Assembly: GCA_031548515.1 (NCBI GenBank)
Contig: JAVBRB010000015.1
Span: forward strand, 1 to 64,000
Direction of reading: 5' to 3'
Source of the DNA: UBA940 sp031548515
Lineage (GTDB): Bacteria > Bacteroidota > Bacteroidia > Bacteroidales > Rikenellaceae
DNA length: 64,000 nucleotides
The notes under the pieces: generated by a model
What the model saw: only the letters and a program-made list of their open reading frames with translations
What the model was told of the DNA's origin: nothing
Database searches by the model: none
Translations under genes and position numbers: made by a program
In this document: in pieces, positions 16,481 through 24,879 of the stretch
Numbering within the stretch: the first letter of the stretch is position 1
Layout of the letters: each line of letters starts with the position of its first letter

Positions 16481-17809
16481 TTACATGTCTGTGTTGTACT
16501 CGTTCAGGCGCCACTTGTTTACATTTATAGTGACGTCAAGAGTGGTTTCATCTTTTCCGGGAATGATAGGATCGCCTTCTTCGGCATCCTTGGGAGTTCC
16601 TTCACCGGGAGTGGAGATCTTGTTTATCGTTATAGCGTAGCTTGCGTTACGGAATACATGATAGTCATCGTCGCGAGTGAGGTTGACCCTCCAGTAACGG
16701 GTCCTGTTCAGGCCGTTTGCGTCAGTGTCGTCGCCGTCGATAACGAAAGTACCTTTAACTATAAGCGCATATGTCGATGCGGGATCGTAACCTGTGATTG
16801 TGCTGCCGCCTACTATCTGCGTCTTCGTAGCGGGTTTGTTTTCGAATACGTATACCCTGTGCTCGCCGTCGATGGAGCCGTCCAGGAACCAGTCGTCTGC
16901 AGTGCCTTTGCCAGAGTAGGTGTTGGTGTAGAATCCGTTGGCGTCGAAGGCAGAGTTGCGTGTGATTTTGCTGTCAGCAGACCAGAGCGGCCAGTTGGGT
17001 TTGTTGTAAGTTATACCGGCTACGACCGTAGTGGTGATTTCGCGGTCGTTGCAGTCTGTGTTGCCAGTGAAGAATGCGCTGCTGTTCGAACGGCCGTTGA
17101 TAACAACGTAGCCTTCGTTCACGAATTCTATGCTCTTGCCCTGAATGTTGGCAACGTCGGCGCCCCAGATTTCATCGAAGTGTTCCGGAAGGAGGTTTAT
17201 GAAATCGGCTGCCGTTGTGTTGAACGCGGGAGCATTGATTCGGCTCGATGTGCGCGCTACGTCAACGGAAATACTGTTGTTTACAGATCCTGATTCTATT
17301 GAGAAAGCCTTCTCTCCGGTCATTTCAAAACCGAGAGTACGGTTTTCCGTGCGGGCATTGTAACCGTCGGTGGTGTTGCAGTAATATACCCACTTTGCCA
17401 TTGCGGCTTTGAGGCCTGCGTAGGTGTTGGTGGCGGGAACGCCGAGGTCCATGTTGATAACTGCCACGATAATCTTGTCGCCGCCTGTCATCTTTATCTT
17501 ATGGGTCAAGGCGTTGGCTGAGGTGTTGATCTTTACGTAACCTTCCTGGCCTGCGGTCGCATTGGTTTCTGTATCGGGCGCGCCGGTAGCTTCGTCGAAC
17601 ACATAGAATTCGAGCATCGTTACCTTGTTTTCGTCGTTGGTGCCGTCCTCGAAATTATCGGTGATACCCCTTGAACTGACGGTATTGATGGTCAGATATA
17701 CATCACAGGGTTCGCCTGCCTGCTTCGTACCATTTTTTGGTCCTTCTTTAGCGCAGGCAAACATTGCCATCGCGCACATCACAATCGTGAGTTGTTTCAT
17801 CGTTTTCAT
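16481..17809 (-). CDS. Mfa1-family major fimbrial subunit (locus B)
   Basis: A 442-residue fimbrillin. It has a lipoprotein signal (lipobox MFAC, Cys19), a propeptide and the sequence VSSR-G with Arg47, the position where type V pilins are cut by an Arg-specific protease in Porphyromonas. The first pilin domain (about 48-210) contains TMLEFYVFDE and IIVAVINMD. The second (about 210-442) contains TRYWRVNLTRDDDYHVFRN and YAITINKISTPG, and the final strand VTINVNKWRLNEYNTD is the likely donor strand. The arrangement immediately downstream of the DUF3868 gene and upstream of the anchor gene, and its single-domain-pair structure, make it the stalk subunit. Surface-exposed, polymerising. The major pilin of locus C shares the same Cys19/Arg47 spacing. 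Confidence 0.83.
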   Translation of the reverse strand: MKTMKQLTIVMCAMAMFACAKEGPKNGTKQAGEPCDVYLTINTVSSRGITDNFEDGTNDENKVTMLEFYVFDEATGAPDTETNATAGQEGYVKINTSANALTHKIKMTGGDKIIVAVINMDLGVPATNTYAGLKAAMAKWVYYCNTTDGYNARTENRTLGFEMTGEKAFSIESGSVNNSISVDVARTSSRINAPAFNTTAADFINLLPEHFDEIWGADVANIQGKSIEFVNEGYVVINGRSNSSAFFTGNTDCNDREITTTVVAGITYNKPNWPLWSADSKITRNSAFDANGFYTNTYSGKGTADDWFLDGSIDGEHRVYVFENKPATKTQIVGGSTITGYDPASTYALIVKGTFVIDGDDTDANGLNRTRYWRVNLTRDDDYHVFRNASYAITINKISTPGEGTPKDAEEGDPIIPGKDETTLDVTINVNKWRLNEYNTDM

Positions 17810-17858
17810 AGATTTTTAAAATTAAGGGTTGAAAAAATTATCAGCTTGATTAGAATTG

Positions 17859-19274
17859 TTATTTTGAAACCTTCTTTGCCCATCCGGTCTGTTCGAGGTT
17901 CTTTTTTGCATCTTCGTTGCCCTGCTCTGCGGCGCGCAACAGGTATTTGTCAGCCTCGGCATAGTTGCCTTTCATCATGTGGCATACGCCGATAAGGTTC
18001 CACGAACGCGGGTCTTCCTTGAATTCGCCCAGGATATCCAGAGCTTCGTCGAATTTGTGATCCACTATCAGTTCGAGGCCTTTATTTATAGCTGTAACGC
18101 CCCTGTTGCTAGGTGAATCCGGATCTATCCATGTGGTACGCCCGAATTCGTCGGTGACGGCTGTGGCGACAGTGGCCTTGCGGTCGATCTCGTAATAGAC
18201 CTGTACATATCCGCCGGTACGGAGTCTGGGGTAGAAATTTTCGAGCATGTATCTGTACGGTGCTCCGCCGTCAAGGTTTTTGAGAGCTGTCTTGCGTTGT
18301 TCCTGCTCCATGGTGTAGGAATCGATGATGCGGATGATCTCGTCTTTTTCCGTCATCTCTGACTTGGAAACCAGGTCGCGCAGTCCATCCCAGTCTTCCC
18401 GGCCGTTATGGACTTCGAAAAGGTGGTCCATCGGTTCGTTCATGGTGGTCTGCAGATACTTCTTCACAGCTTCGGCACGTTGCGCGGCAAGACGGGTATT
18501 TGTAGCCAGGGAACCTTCCGGAGAAGCGTATCCGGCTACCATGATATGTTTCAGGATCGCATTCGGGTCGTTCTCTATAAGGTCGAAAGCTTTGGCGACA
18601 GCATCCAGTACCTGCCCGTTACCCTGGAAATCCGTGTCTATCACGGCCGAACCCACTTTGAATACGACTGCGGCGGTACCTTTATCCCTGTCATTCAGGA
18701 GAATGTCGTAGCGTTTGTTGTAATCCTCCATAGGATGCAGGAACGGATTCTCTATGTCGTACTTCTCCAACTCGGAGAGTTCGTACCTTAGCGGCGTAGT
18801 GTCGAAATACGGAGTTATTTTATAGTAGATCAACTGTGGGTCGGACACATTCATGATCGGCACATCCGTCTGCGAGCAACACTCTACCACGACCTGATCC
18901 ACCGCCACCGCCACATATTGCATCCACTCTTCGTAAGGTGTTGTGCCGCTGTAATGCACCACGGGTGTTTTGCGGGTGACGAGGCGCCTGTCGCCATCGG
19001 TTACGCCGGTACGTTTGTCGGATTTATTCCTTTTCTTTCCAACCAGTACCACAGGCTCCAGTGCAACCCACTCCCGGTTTCCGTTATATACTATCGGGGT
19101 AATATGAACGCGGCGGTTGGAGGGGAATTTTCCGGCGGCGATATCGAACGTTACGTCCAGTCTTTCCCCGTTCTTGACCACTTTGGTATTGAGTACTTCC
19201 GCTTCATAAGGGGCGGCAGCATATACTGCCGAGGCAGCAGCAGTCATGATCATCAAGAGTAATGTCTTTTTCAT
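17859..19274 (-). CDS. DUF3868 / OmpA-like / TPR periplasmic protein (locus B)
   Basis: A 471-residue protein with a Sec signal (cleaved near residue 19, VYA-A). The DUF3868-type region spans about 20-190 with a Cys-Cys pair (VVECCSQTD) that aligns with the pair in the locus A paralogue. The OmpA-like domain spans about 205-320 (VVFKVGSAVIDTDFQGN, GYASPEGSLATN, RAEAVKKYL), again with GYASPEG replacing the usual GHTD peptidoglycan motif. A GREDWDGLRDLV motif follows, then TPR-like helices (about 395-465, GNYAEADKYLLRAAEQGNE). The role is not known; position between the STN-DUF3575 gene (9 bp upstream) and the major pilin (49 bp downstream) implies that it belongs to the pilus platform or its sensing complex. 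Confidence 0.82.
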   Translation of the reverse strand: MKKTLLLMIMTAAASAVYAAAPYEAEVLNTKVVKNGERLDVTFDIAAGKFPSNRRVHITPIVYNGNREWVALEPVVLVGKKRNKSDKRTGVTDGDRRLVTRKTPVVHYSGTTPYEEWMQYVAVAVDQVVVECCSQTDVPIMNVSDPQLIYYKITPYFDTTPLRYELSELEKYDIENPFLHPMEDYNKRYDILLNDRDKGTAAVVFKVGSAVIDTDFQGNGQVLDAVAKAFDLIENDPNAILKHIMVAGYASPEGSLATNTRLAAQRAEAVKKYLQTTMNEPMDHLFEVHNGREDWDGLRDLVSKSEMTEKDEIIRIIDSYTMEQEQRKTALKNLDGGAPYRYMLENFYPRLRTGGYVQVYYEIDRKATVATAVTDEFGRTTWIDPDSPSNRGVTAINKGLELIVDHKFDEALDILGEFKEDPRSWNLIGVCHMMKGNYAEADKYLLRAAEQGNEDAKKNLEQTGWAKKVSK

Positions 19275-19283
19275 ATACGGGCC

Positions 19284-20393
19284 TTACTTTTTCGATTTTA
19301 TAATATACACAAGACTGATTCCCAGTTTGGTCGGGGCCACGAATGTTTTCGACAGGCCCTTTTCCAGTGCGTCGCTGCACCGGTCGCAGTCGTATTTGTC
19401 ATATTTCGTAACTCCGAAGCCGATACCTATGTTGAACTCCATGTTCCAACTGGCACCCAGAAGCATCTGGTAGCCGTAGGATATGCCCGCGCCATACACG
19501 GTGCCTTTATAGCGGTAATCTTCGGAGCCTTTTTTCATCAGAAGCGGAATCCTGACGCCCTTTATATGGTAGTTGCCTCCATAGCCATGCAAACCGAGGA
19601 AGTGCCCGTTGAAACGTTCGCAGAACCAATACCTGTATTCAAGGTCGGCGAGCCAATGGCACAGCATCTTATCCCGGCTTTCATTATTGAGGCCCCAGCC
19701 GTTGTAGCTGCCGTTGATAAGGAGTGTCGAATGCGGCGAAAGGGCTATGTCGACACCCAGGTTGGGCGTCAGTACGGCAAAATCATACAGAAGGTTCGTG
19801 CGCAGCGCCACCTTGGGAAGCGAGGGCACATACTCTGGCGTGCCCGTATAGGCCGTCTTGCTGTCGCGTCGGCCGTAATACGCAGTAGTGTTAAGGACCG
19901 GCGTTGGTGGAGCCTCTGAGGAAAGCTCAACCTTCCTGACCTTCAGCGCCAGTTCGAGGCTGTCTACGTCTACGGGAGGCTTGGTCAGGTCCGTCTCCGG
20001 TATCGTTGGTAGTTCGACCTCCGGCGAGGTTGCCGGATTCTCTTCCAGGGCGGCTGGTGCCGATTCGTCAGAGACATAAACCACTATATGGTGTCCATAT
20101 ACGCTGAACCTGCGGCCGGTACGTTCAAGGATCTGCTGCATTGCATCTTGTACCGTAAGGTTGTTTTTAGACAGTTTGACCTTAAGTGAAGCGTCTAAAT
20201 CCGTGTGGTTCAAAGAGATCAAATAGTCAGTCTGCTTTTCGATCTCATCGAACGCCTGTTGAATCGTCATGTTGTTTCCCGGGAAGACTACCCTGGCATC
20301 CTGGGCTTTCAAAGCCGCAGCAGGCAGTACCAGAAAGGTCAGCAACATGGCTTTTCTCGTCAGACCGACGAAAAGATTGTGTTTGGCTCTCAT
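19284..20393 (-). CDS. STN-DUF3575 outer-membrane protein, candidate FecR transducer (locus B)
   Basis: The start is placed at 20393 (MRAKHNLFVGL), where a good signal peptide begins; the frame extends 17 codons upstream through A/C-rich leader-like sequence. After the signal (ALKA-Q) comes an STN domain of about 60 residues (MTIQQAFDEIEKQTDYLISL, LTVQDAMQQILERTGRRF, HIVVYVSD). A Pro/Glu-rich linker of about 90 residues follows, then a DUF3575 domain (VALRTNLLYDFAVLTPNLGV, EYRYWFCERFNGHFLGLH, ISYGYQM, FVAPTKLGISLVYII). STN is the periplasmic signalling module with which TonB-dependent transducers and secretins contact partners such as FecR. A FecR gene lies 56 bp upstream. A signalling role is therefore inferred; membership of both families is seen directly. 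Confidence 0.85.
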   Translation of the reverse strand: MRAKHNLFVGLTRKAMLLTFLVLPAAALKAQDARVVFPGNNMTIQQAFDEIEKQTDYLISLNHTDLDASLKVKLSKNNLTVQDAMQQILERTGRRFSVYGHHIVVYVSDESAPAALEENPATSPEVELPTIPETDLTKPPVDVDSLELALKVRKVELSSEAPPTPVLNTTAYYGRRDSKTAYTGTPEYVPSLPKVALRTNLLYDFAVLTPNLGVDIALSPHSTLLINGSYNGWGLNNESRDKMLCHWLADLEYRYWFCERFNGHFLGLHGYGGNYHIKGVRIPLLMKKGSEDYRYKGTVYGAGISYGYQMLLGASWNMEFNIGIGFGVTKYDKYDCDRCSDALEKGLSKTFVAPTKLGISLVYIIKSKK

Positions 20394-20449
20394 TAAAGTT
20401 GCGATTATGTTATTGTTTGTTGTTACCGTTGGTCGATTTTTCATCCGCG

Positions 20450-21502
20450 CTAATTTGGATTCGCGGTTATGTATACTTCATTTTCTTCATCATTGATGGT
20501 GAAAGAGAATCCGCTCATATCGGACATGATCGAAAGCACATCCCTGAAATCGATATCTTCTTCGAATTTTAGGGTCACGATCTCTTCCGCGAGTTTATCC
20601 TGGGCCATCCCCTCCATATGTATGCTGTAACCGTATATCTTTCCGATGGAATTGAGTACGTCAGATGCGGGCTGCAAGCGGAAGTCCATTATGTTGCGCA
20701 TCCAGTCCGGCTTGGTGCGGGACAAGCCAGTTACGGATATGGTCCCGTCGAGCTTATTGTACTGCAGTTCGTGCTTCGCCGACAAGATGCAGGACTCTCC
20801 TGAAATGTCTACCCGCAATAACCCTTCGTACAGCGACACGTCCATGATATCGTCTTCAGTATCGTTCATGCTGAAGATGGTTCCGAGGGCTGTGACGGTC
20901 ATATTGCCCGATGTAACCCGGAAAGGTTTGCCTTCTGCCCCGGCAACGTCGAAGTAGGCTGCTCCGGACAGCTTCACGATACGGTCATCGTTGAAATCTT
21001 CCCCGTAAGTTATTTCCCCCATGCTGTTGATCCATACCGATGAGCCGTCGGGCAACGTGGTGTGTTTCTGCTCTCCTGCCGGAACCGCAAGGAATATCTC
21101 TCTGGCTGTTTGGGGTAGTCCGGCGGGCGCGGTTCGATTCAGTATATAAAATGTGGTGCCGAGTATGACTACTACCGGGATCAATACGGCAGCGATACGC
21201 GCAACGATGCGGCGCAGTGACTTGTTTTTTTCCCCGCCATTACGTGTTTCCAGATCGCAGTCTTCCTGTAAACCCAGTTTCCTGGCTACCTTTTTGTATG
21301 CTTCCCGGGTTTTTTCGTCAGGGTATGGTTCAAAACGGATATTGGATTCCGCCATGACCTCGAGAGCATGCTTCTTTTCTTCAAAGTGTCCAGGGCTGAT
21401 GAACCATTCATGGAATTCTTCCGTTAGTTCTTTACTGACATTATTCGCAGACAGAAATTCTTCGATGATAAGCTTGATTCTGTTTTTTGTAGCTGGAAGC
21501 AT
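20450..21502 (-). CDS. FecR-family anti-sigma factor with DUF4974 domain (locus B)
   Basis: A 350-residue membrane protein. A cytoplasmic sigma-binding region (about 1-95) is followed by one transmembrane helix (about 102-122, AAVLIPVVVILGTTFYIL) and the periplasmic FecR domain (about 140-240) with the hallmark TTLPDGSSVWINS, KLSGAAYFDV and VTALGTIFSM motifs. A C-terminal DUF4974 domain (about 265-345, MDFRLQPASDVLNSIGKIYGY) is the part expected to receive the transducer signal. FecR proteins hold or activate an ECF sigma factor depending on contact with an STN domain. The cognate sigma gene is 402 bp upstream, separated by a strong terminator, so this gene begins a new transcript that probably depends on that sigma factor and extends through the pilus genes. 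Confidence 0.93.
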   Translation of the reverse strand: MLPATKNRIKLIIEEFLSANNVSKELTEEFHEWFISPGHFEEKKHALEVMAESNIRFEPYPDEKTREAYKKVARKLGLQEDCDLETRNGGEKNKSLRRIVARIAAVLIPVVVILGTTFYILNRTAPAGLPQTAREIFLAVPAGEQKHTTLPDGSSVWINSMGEITYGEDFNDDRIVKLSGAAYFDVAGAEGKPFRVTSGNMTVTALGTIFSMNDTEDDIMDVSLYEGLLRVDISGESCILSAKHELQYNKLDGTISVTGLSRTKPDWMRNIMDFRLQPASDVLNSIGKIYGYSIHMEGMAQDKLAEEIVTLKFEEDIDFRDVLSIMSDMSGFSFTINDEENEVYITANPN

Positions 21503-21903
21503 ATTTTTTTAAGGCATTTTAACGTCCGCAACGGCCTGTCTGAAATTATATGTAAAGACACACGCCATTCGTCGTTTGTTTATACTAAAGGTTTATCCGG
21601 TATTTATATAAATTTTTGTAGAAAAAAATCATGCCGAATGTGTAACATGTTTGCATTCGGCATGTTGTATGTGAGGACTCTTGCGTGGTCATTGATGCGA
21701 TTATATTTGCAGCAATAGAAAACGGGAGGACACTGCTTGTCCGAAAAGTTGTTTCAGGACATGGCTTATACTCTCGGGCTGACAGGAAAGTCAGGATCGC
21801 GAAAAAACGCGGATAATGGAAAATGCAATCTACCGACCTGTACGGGACAGTCGGGGTCCTACATTCCGGATGGATTTGGCAGGGACTGACGGATTGGTAA
21901 TGA
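21503..21903. other. Intergenic region between sigma and FecR genes of locus B
   Basis: About 400 bp without a supported gene. It contains the terminator at 21630-21664 and, closer to the FecR start, A/T-rich sequence that must hold the FecR-pilus promoter. The 15-bp motif on the - strand CGGACGTTAAAATGC (21514-21528) is nearly repeated upstream of the sigma gene of locus C (57397-57411, CGGACGCTAAAGTGC). Confidence 0.5.
21630..21664 (-). terminator. Terminator downstream of the locus B sigma gene
   Basis: An 11-bp perfect stem (21630-21640 with 21654-21664, CATGCCGAATG) and a 13-base loop are followed on the - strand by ATTTTTTTC. This is a convincing rho-independent terminator that ends the sigma-factor transcript before the FecR-pilus operon. 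Confidence 0.85.
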
Positions 21904-22530
21904 TCAGACCAATAAAAGGAGTATGAGCATCCGGATAACTTCCCTGATATCTTTCCGTGCCAGGGCCAAATGGTTCGCTACATTTGCCTTGCTTATGCCC
22001 AGCTTTTCGGCGATCTCCGTATTATCCATGTTCTCGTAATGGTTGAGTTCGAAGATACGGCGCCTCGTCTTGGGCATTCGTGCCACCACGAGTCTTATGA
22101 GCAGTTCGGTTTCGCGGGCAATCAGCATGTCTTCGGAAGTGGTCTCGTCATTGATCGGGACGGGAGCCATTTTGGAAAATCTGTCCATGACTTTCCTTCG
22201 GTCGAACAGATTCAGGGCTGCGTTTCTGGCAGTGGTATATATGAAACTGCGTATATTATGGGACGGATCCAGGCGCTCCCTCTTTTCCCAAAGGGTCATA
22301 AAGACATCTTGCGCTGTCTCTTCGGCCTCCTCTCTGGAGCGGAGAAGGGAAAAAAGAAAATTCTCAACAGAGCCGTAATAATGCAAATATATGGTCTTGA
22401 AGGCTTCCTGGCTTCCGTCGCGCAGTTTGCAGATAAGTTCCGGAGTCATGACCTGCCCTTCTCTTTTTTTTATTTTCCGGTTGGGATAAGAGTCTGGCGA
22501 CGGCTTTCTTGGATCATTATTGGAAAGCAT
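21904..22530 (-). CDS. RNA polymerase ECF sigma factor (locus B)
   Basis: A 208-residue ECF sigma factor; a start at 22449 (MTPELICKLRDGS, 181 aa) is also reasonable because the first 27 residues are polar and unconserved. Sigma region 2 (about 40-105) has AFKTIYLHYYGSVENFLF, EEAEETAQDVFMTLWEKR and IRSFIYTTARNAALN. Region 4 (about 145-198) has LPKTRRRIF-like MPKTRRRIFELNHYENM and the helix-turn-helix NTEIAEKLGISKANVANHL. The protein ends in a hydrophobic tail, RMLILLLLV, as does its counterpart in locus C. It would direct RNA polymerase to the FecR-pilus promoter, under control of the FecR anti-sigma encoded next. It is transcribed separately, as shown by the terminator downstream. Confidence 0.92.
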   Translation of the reverse strand: MLSNNDPRKPSPDSYPNRKIKKREGQVMTPELICKLRDGSQEAFKTIYLHYYGSVENFLFSLLRSREEAEETAQDVFMTLWEKRERLDPSHNIRSFIYTTARNAALNLFDRRKVMDRFSKMAPVPINDETTSEDMLIARETELLIRLVVARMPKTRRRIFELNHYENMDNTEIAEKLGISKANVANHLALARKDIREVIRMLILLLLV

Positions 22531-22641
22531 AGGCGGGAATAATTTTGATTTGTTTTTGATCTATCAATAAGTAGGCCGAAATGCTGTTGACGGATCAAAA
22601 AGATGCTGGCGATCTGCGATCGCATATATTCAAGTGCGCTG

Positions 22642-22649
22642 CAAAACTA
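22642..22649 (-). promoter_or_regulatory. Candidate -7 box for the locus B sigma gene
   Basis: On the - strand TAGTTTTG matches TAnnTTTG and is followed by CAGCGC, as is common at Bacteroidetes start sites. It implies a leader of roughly 100 bases. I find no clear -33 TTTG. Confidence 0.35.
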
Positions 22650-22952
22650 ATGATTTTTTTACGTTTTGCATTTGTTTTGTGAATTTTTACAGAAATGGTT
22701 ACCGCAATCCATCGCTGAGTGGTCTATGCAAGTCGTATCACAATGGATTGTTTCGGCAGTTTCGGTTATTGGATATTCCTTCTTCAAAATAGATGCTATG
22801 TGGTTGGAACGGTATGGGATCAGGGTTGAAGCAACACCTTTGGGGAATACAGTAATCATAACTCCTTTATTGCTTTTGTAAACAAAATACAACTCCAGTT
22901 CTCATGTATCATGTTAAATTTTCAGGTAAATTCAGATTGTCTGATTTTTGTT

Positions 22953-22960
22953 TATATTTG
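22953..22960 (+). promoter_or_regulatory. Candidate -7 box for the DUF6377 regulator gene
   Basis: TATATTTG matches the Bacteroidetes -7 consensus exactly and lies about 120 bp before the start codon at 23080. No good -33 element is seen at the usual spacing. Confidence 0.4.
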
Positions 22961-23079
22961 CCGGATATGGGGTGCGGTCCGGCGATCTTCCGTATGCAAG
23001 TCCTCACGATTGCGCCTCCTTTTCACTATATTTGTTATAGTTGGATGCTGTATAATATATCTGACATATTCCCGTTCGG

Positions 23080-24699
23080 ATGAAAATACGCATATTGATC
23101 CCTCTTCTGGTTGTTTCAGCAGTTTCCACAAAGCTTACGGCAGCCGACAGGCCCGACTCGCTGCTGACGGCGCTCGACAGGGCTATTGCCGCACGTGATA
23201 TATACACGCATCAAAAAGACGAAAAGATACAAAATCTGAAACAACAGAAAAAAAGATTCAGTTCGCCGGATGAAACATATCAGATAAACGAGCGGATAAT
23301 CAACGAGTACGAATCTTTCATCTGCGATTCAGCTGAGTTTTATATTCACGAAAACCTGGATCTCGCCCGGCAGTTGGGCAACAGCGAATATATTACGGAC
23401 AGCGAACTGAGGCTTGCATTCGTCTATTCGCTGTCGGGACTCTTCGTGCAGGCATCGGATGTTCTGCGTAAGATAGATTATGACAGGCTGAACTGGATGC
23501 AGAAGATAAGATACTGTTGGAACAGCATAAGATATTACGAAAATCTTGCGAAATATACAGCGGAACCGAGGTTCTCCGCAGTATATGAAAAAGAGATTGC
23601 CCTGTTGCGCGGTACGCTGCTCGATATACTCCCCGCAGGTTCGGAAGAATGGCTTAAAGAAGAGGCTTTCAGACTGCAGGCCGAAGGGGATTACCAAGGT
23701 GCGCTCGAAATACTGAACGACATATTCCGTCGGAACGAGCCTGGAACCCATGGCTACGCAATGGCCGCAATGAGCCTTAGCAAGGTGTACCGGCAGACGG
23801 GCGACAGGGAACTTGAGAACGAATTTCTGAAACTTGCCGCCATAACCGACATCACTTTCGCCGTGAAGGAAAACGAGGCGCTGCTGTCGTTGGCGCTGAA
23901 CCTGTTCGAAAGCGGCGATATCGACCGCTCGTTCAACTACATAGGTGTCGCGCTCAAAGACGCCAATTTCTATAATTCGCGTTTCAAGAACACGGTCATC
24001 GCGCGGGTGCAGCCGGTCATAGAGAGCAACTACCTGAACAAGATAGAGAAGCAGAAGCGGAACCTGAGGGTATACGCGACACTGATAAGCATTTTCCTGG
24101 TGGCACTCATCATCGCGCTTTCCATCATCTTCACCCAGATGAAGATCGTGGTCAGGGCACGAAAGAACCTGCGGAAAATGAACCATCAGCTCGTCGGACT
24201 CAACCGCGGCTTGGGAGAGGCCAATATCGTGAAAGAGAAATATATCGGCTACTTTATGAGCCAGTGCGCCGCGTATGTCAACAAACTGGACGAGTACCGC
24301 AAGGACGTCAATCACAAGGTTAAGAATGGCCAGTTCGACAGGATCTACAAGCCGTCGACCAAAGAACTCGAAAAAGAGATCGAGGAACTTTATGCTAATT
24401 TCGACGAGGCTTTCCTGAAACTCTTCCCAGATTTCGTGGACGGGTTCAATTCTCTTCTGGAACCGGATGCGAAATACGAACTCGAAGGGAATCGCCTGAA
24501 TACAGAACTTCGAATATTCGCGCTCATGCGCCTGGGTATAACCAATATCAATCAGATAGCCGAATTCCTGCGCTGTTCGCTGCAAACCATCTATAATTAT
24601 CGCAGCAAAGTGAGGAGCAAAGCCCGGAAAGACATTTCCAACTTTGAAGAAGAGGTCAGAAAACTCGGTCTGTCCATTTCCCAATCAGACTCCATATAA
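23080..24699 (+). CDS. Membrane-spanning DUF6377 transcriptional regulator of the carbohydrate locus
   Basis: A 539-residue protein with an N-terminal signal peptide (cleaved near residue 21), a periplasmic TPR-like region (about 70-300), one transmembrane helix (about 332-353), a coiled coil (about 360-400) and a cytoplasmic part with DUF6377-type sequence. That part ends in a LuxR-like helix-turn-helix (about 485-515, RLGITNINQIAEFLRCSL, then TIYNYRSKVRSK). Such proteins appear to join a periplasmic sensor and a DNA-binding domain in one chain and are often next to SusC/SusD loci in Bacteroidetes. It lies 180 bp upstream of the GH38-like gene in the same direction and is the obvious candidate regulator of the locus. 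Its ligand is unknown. A 451-codon antisense frame through it is a shadow. Confidence 0.83.
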   Translation: MKIRILIPLLVVSAVSTKLTAADRPDSLLTALDRAIAARDIYTHQKDEKIQNLKQQKKRFSSPDETYQINERIINEYESFICDSAEFYIHENLDLARQLGNSEYITDSELRLAFVYSLSGLFVQASDVLRKIDYDRLNWMQKIRYCWNSIRYYENLAKYTAEPRFSAVYEKEIALLRGTLLDILPAGSEEWLKEEAFRLQAEGDYQGALEILNDIFRRNEPGTHGYAMAAMSLSKVYRQTGDRELENEFLKLAAITDITFAVKENEALLSLALNLFESGDIDRSFNYIGVALKDANFYNSRFKNTVIARVQPVIESNYLNKIEKQKRNLRVYATLISIFLVALIIALSIIFTQMKIVVRARKNLRKMNHQLVGLNRGLGEANIVKEKYIGYFMSQCAAYVNKLDEYRKDVNHKVKNGQFDRIYKPSTKELEKEIEELYANFDEAFLKLFPDFVDGFNSLLEPDAKYELEGNRLNTELRIFALMRLGITNINQIAEFLRCSLQTIYNYRSKVRSKARKDISNFEEEVRKLGLSISQSDSI

Positions 24700-24879
24700 C
24701 TTACCAAAATCACATTATGCCTCGGTGTTAATGTGTTGTTAAGCAGATGTATAATTCTCTGCGACATCTACTCCGCCGCCTACTTTGAGGCTAATATTAT
24801 TCTATTTCCGGCATTTATTGGGTTATTTTGTGGTGATGCGGTAGACACCGCCATTTCTTTAACCTAAATCTTGACCGCC

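Larger units (their letters stand above)
22531..23079. other. Divergent promoter region between locus B sigma and the DUF6377 regulator
   Basis: About 550 bp without a convincing gene. Overlapping short frames on both strands (77 codons at 22659-22892 on -, 71 codons at 22666-22881 on +) have no recognisable features and cannot both be real. The region holds candidate -7 boxes for the two flanking, divergent genes. Confidence 0.5.

Noticed and set aside
22659..22892. 77-codon - strand ORF (and overlapping 71-codon + ORF) between divergent genes
   Set aside because: No domain, signal or leader features; the two overlap almost completely and the region is expected to be promoter DNA.
23329..24684. 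451-codon open frame on the - strand across the DUF6377 gene
   Set aside because: The + strand product has coherent signal peptide, TM helix and HTH; the antisense product has none.
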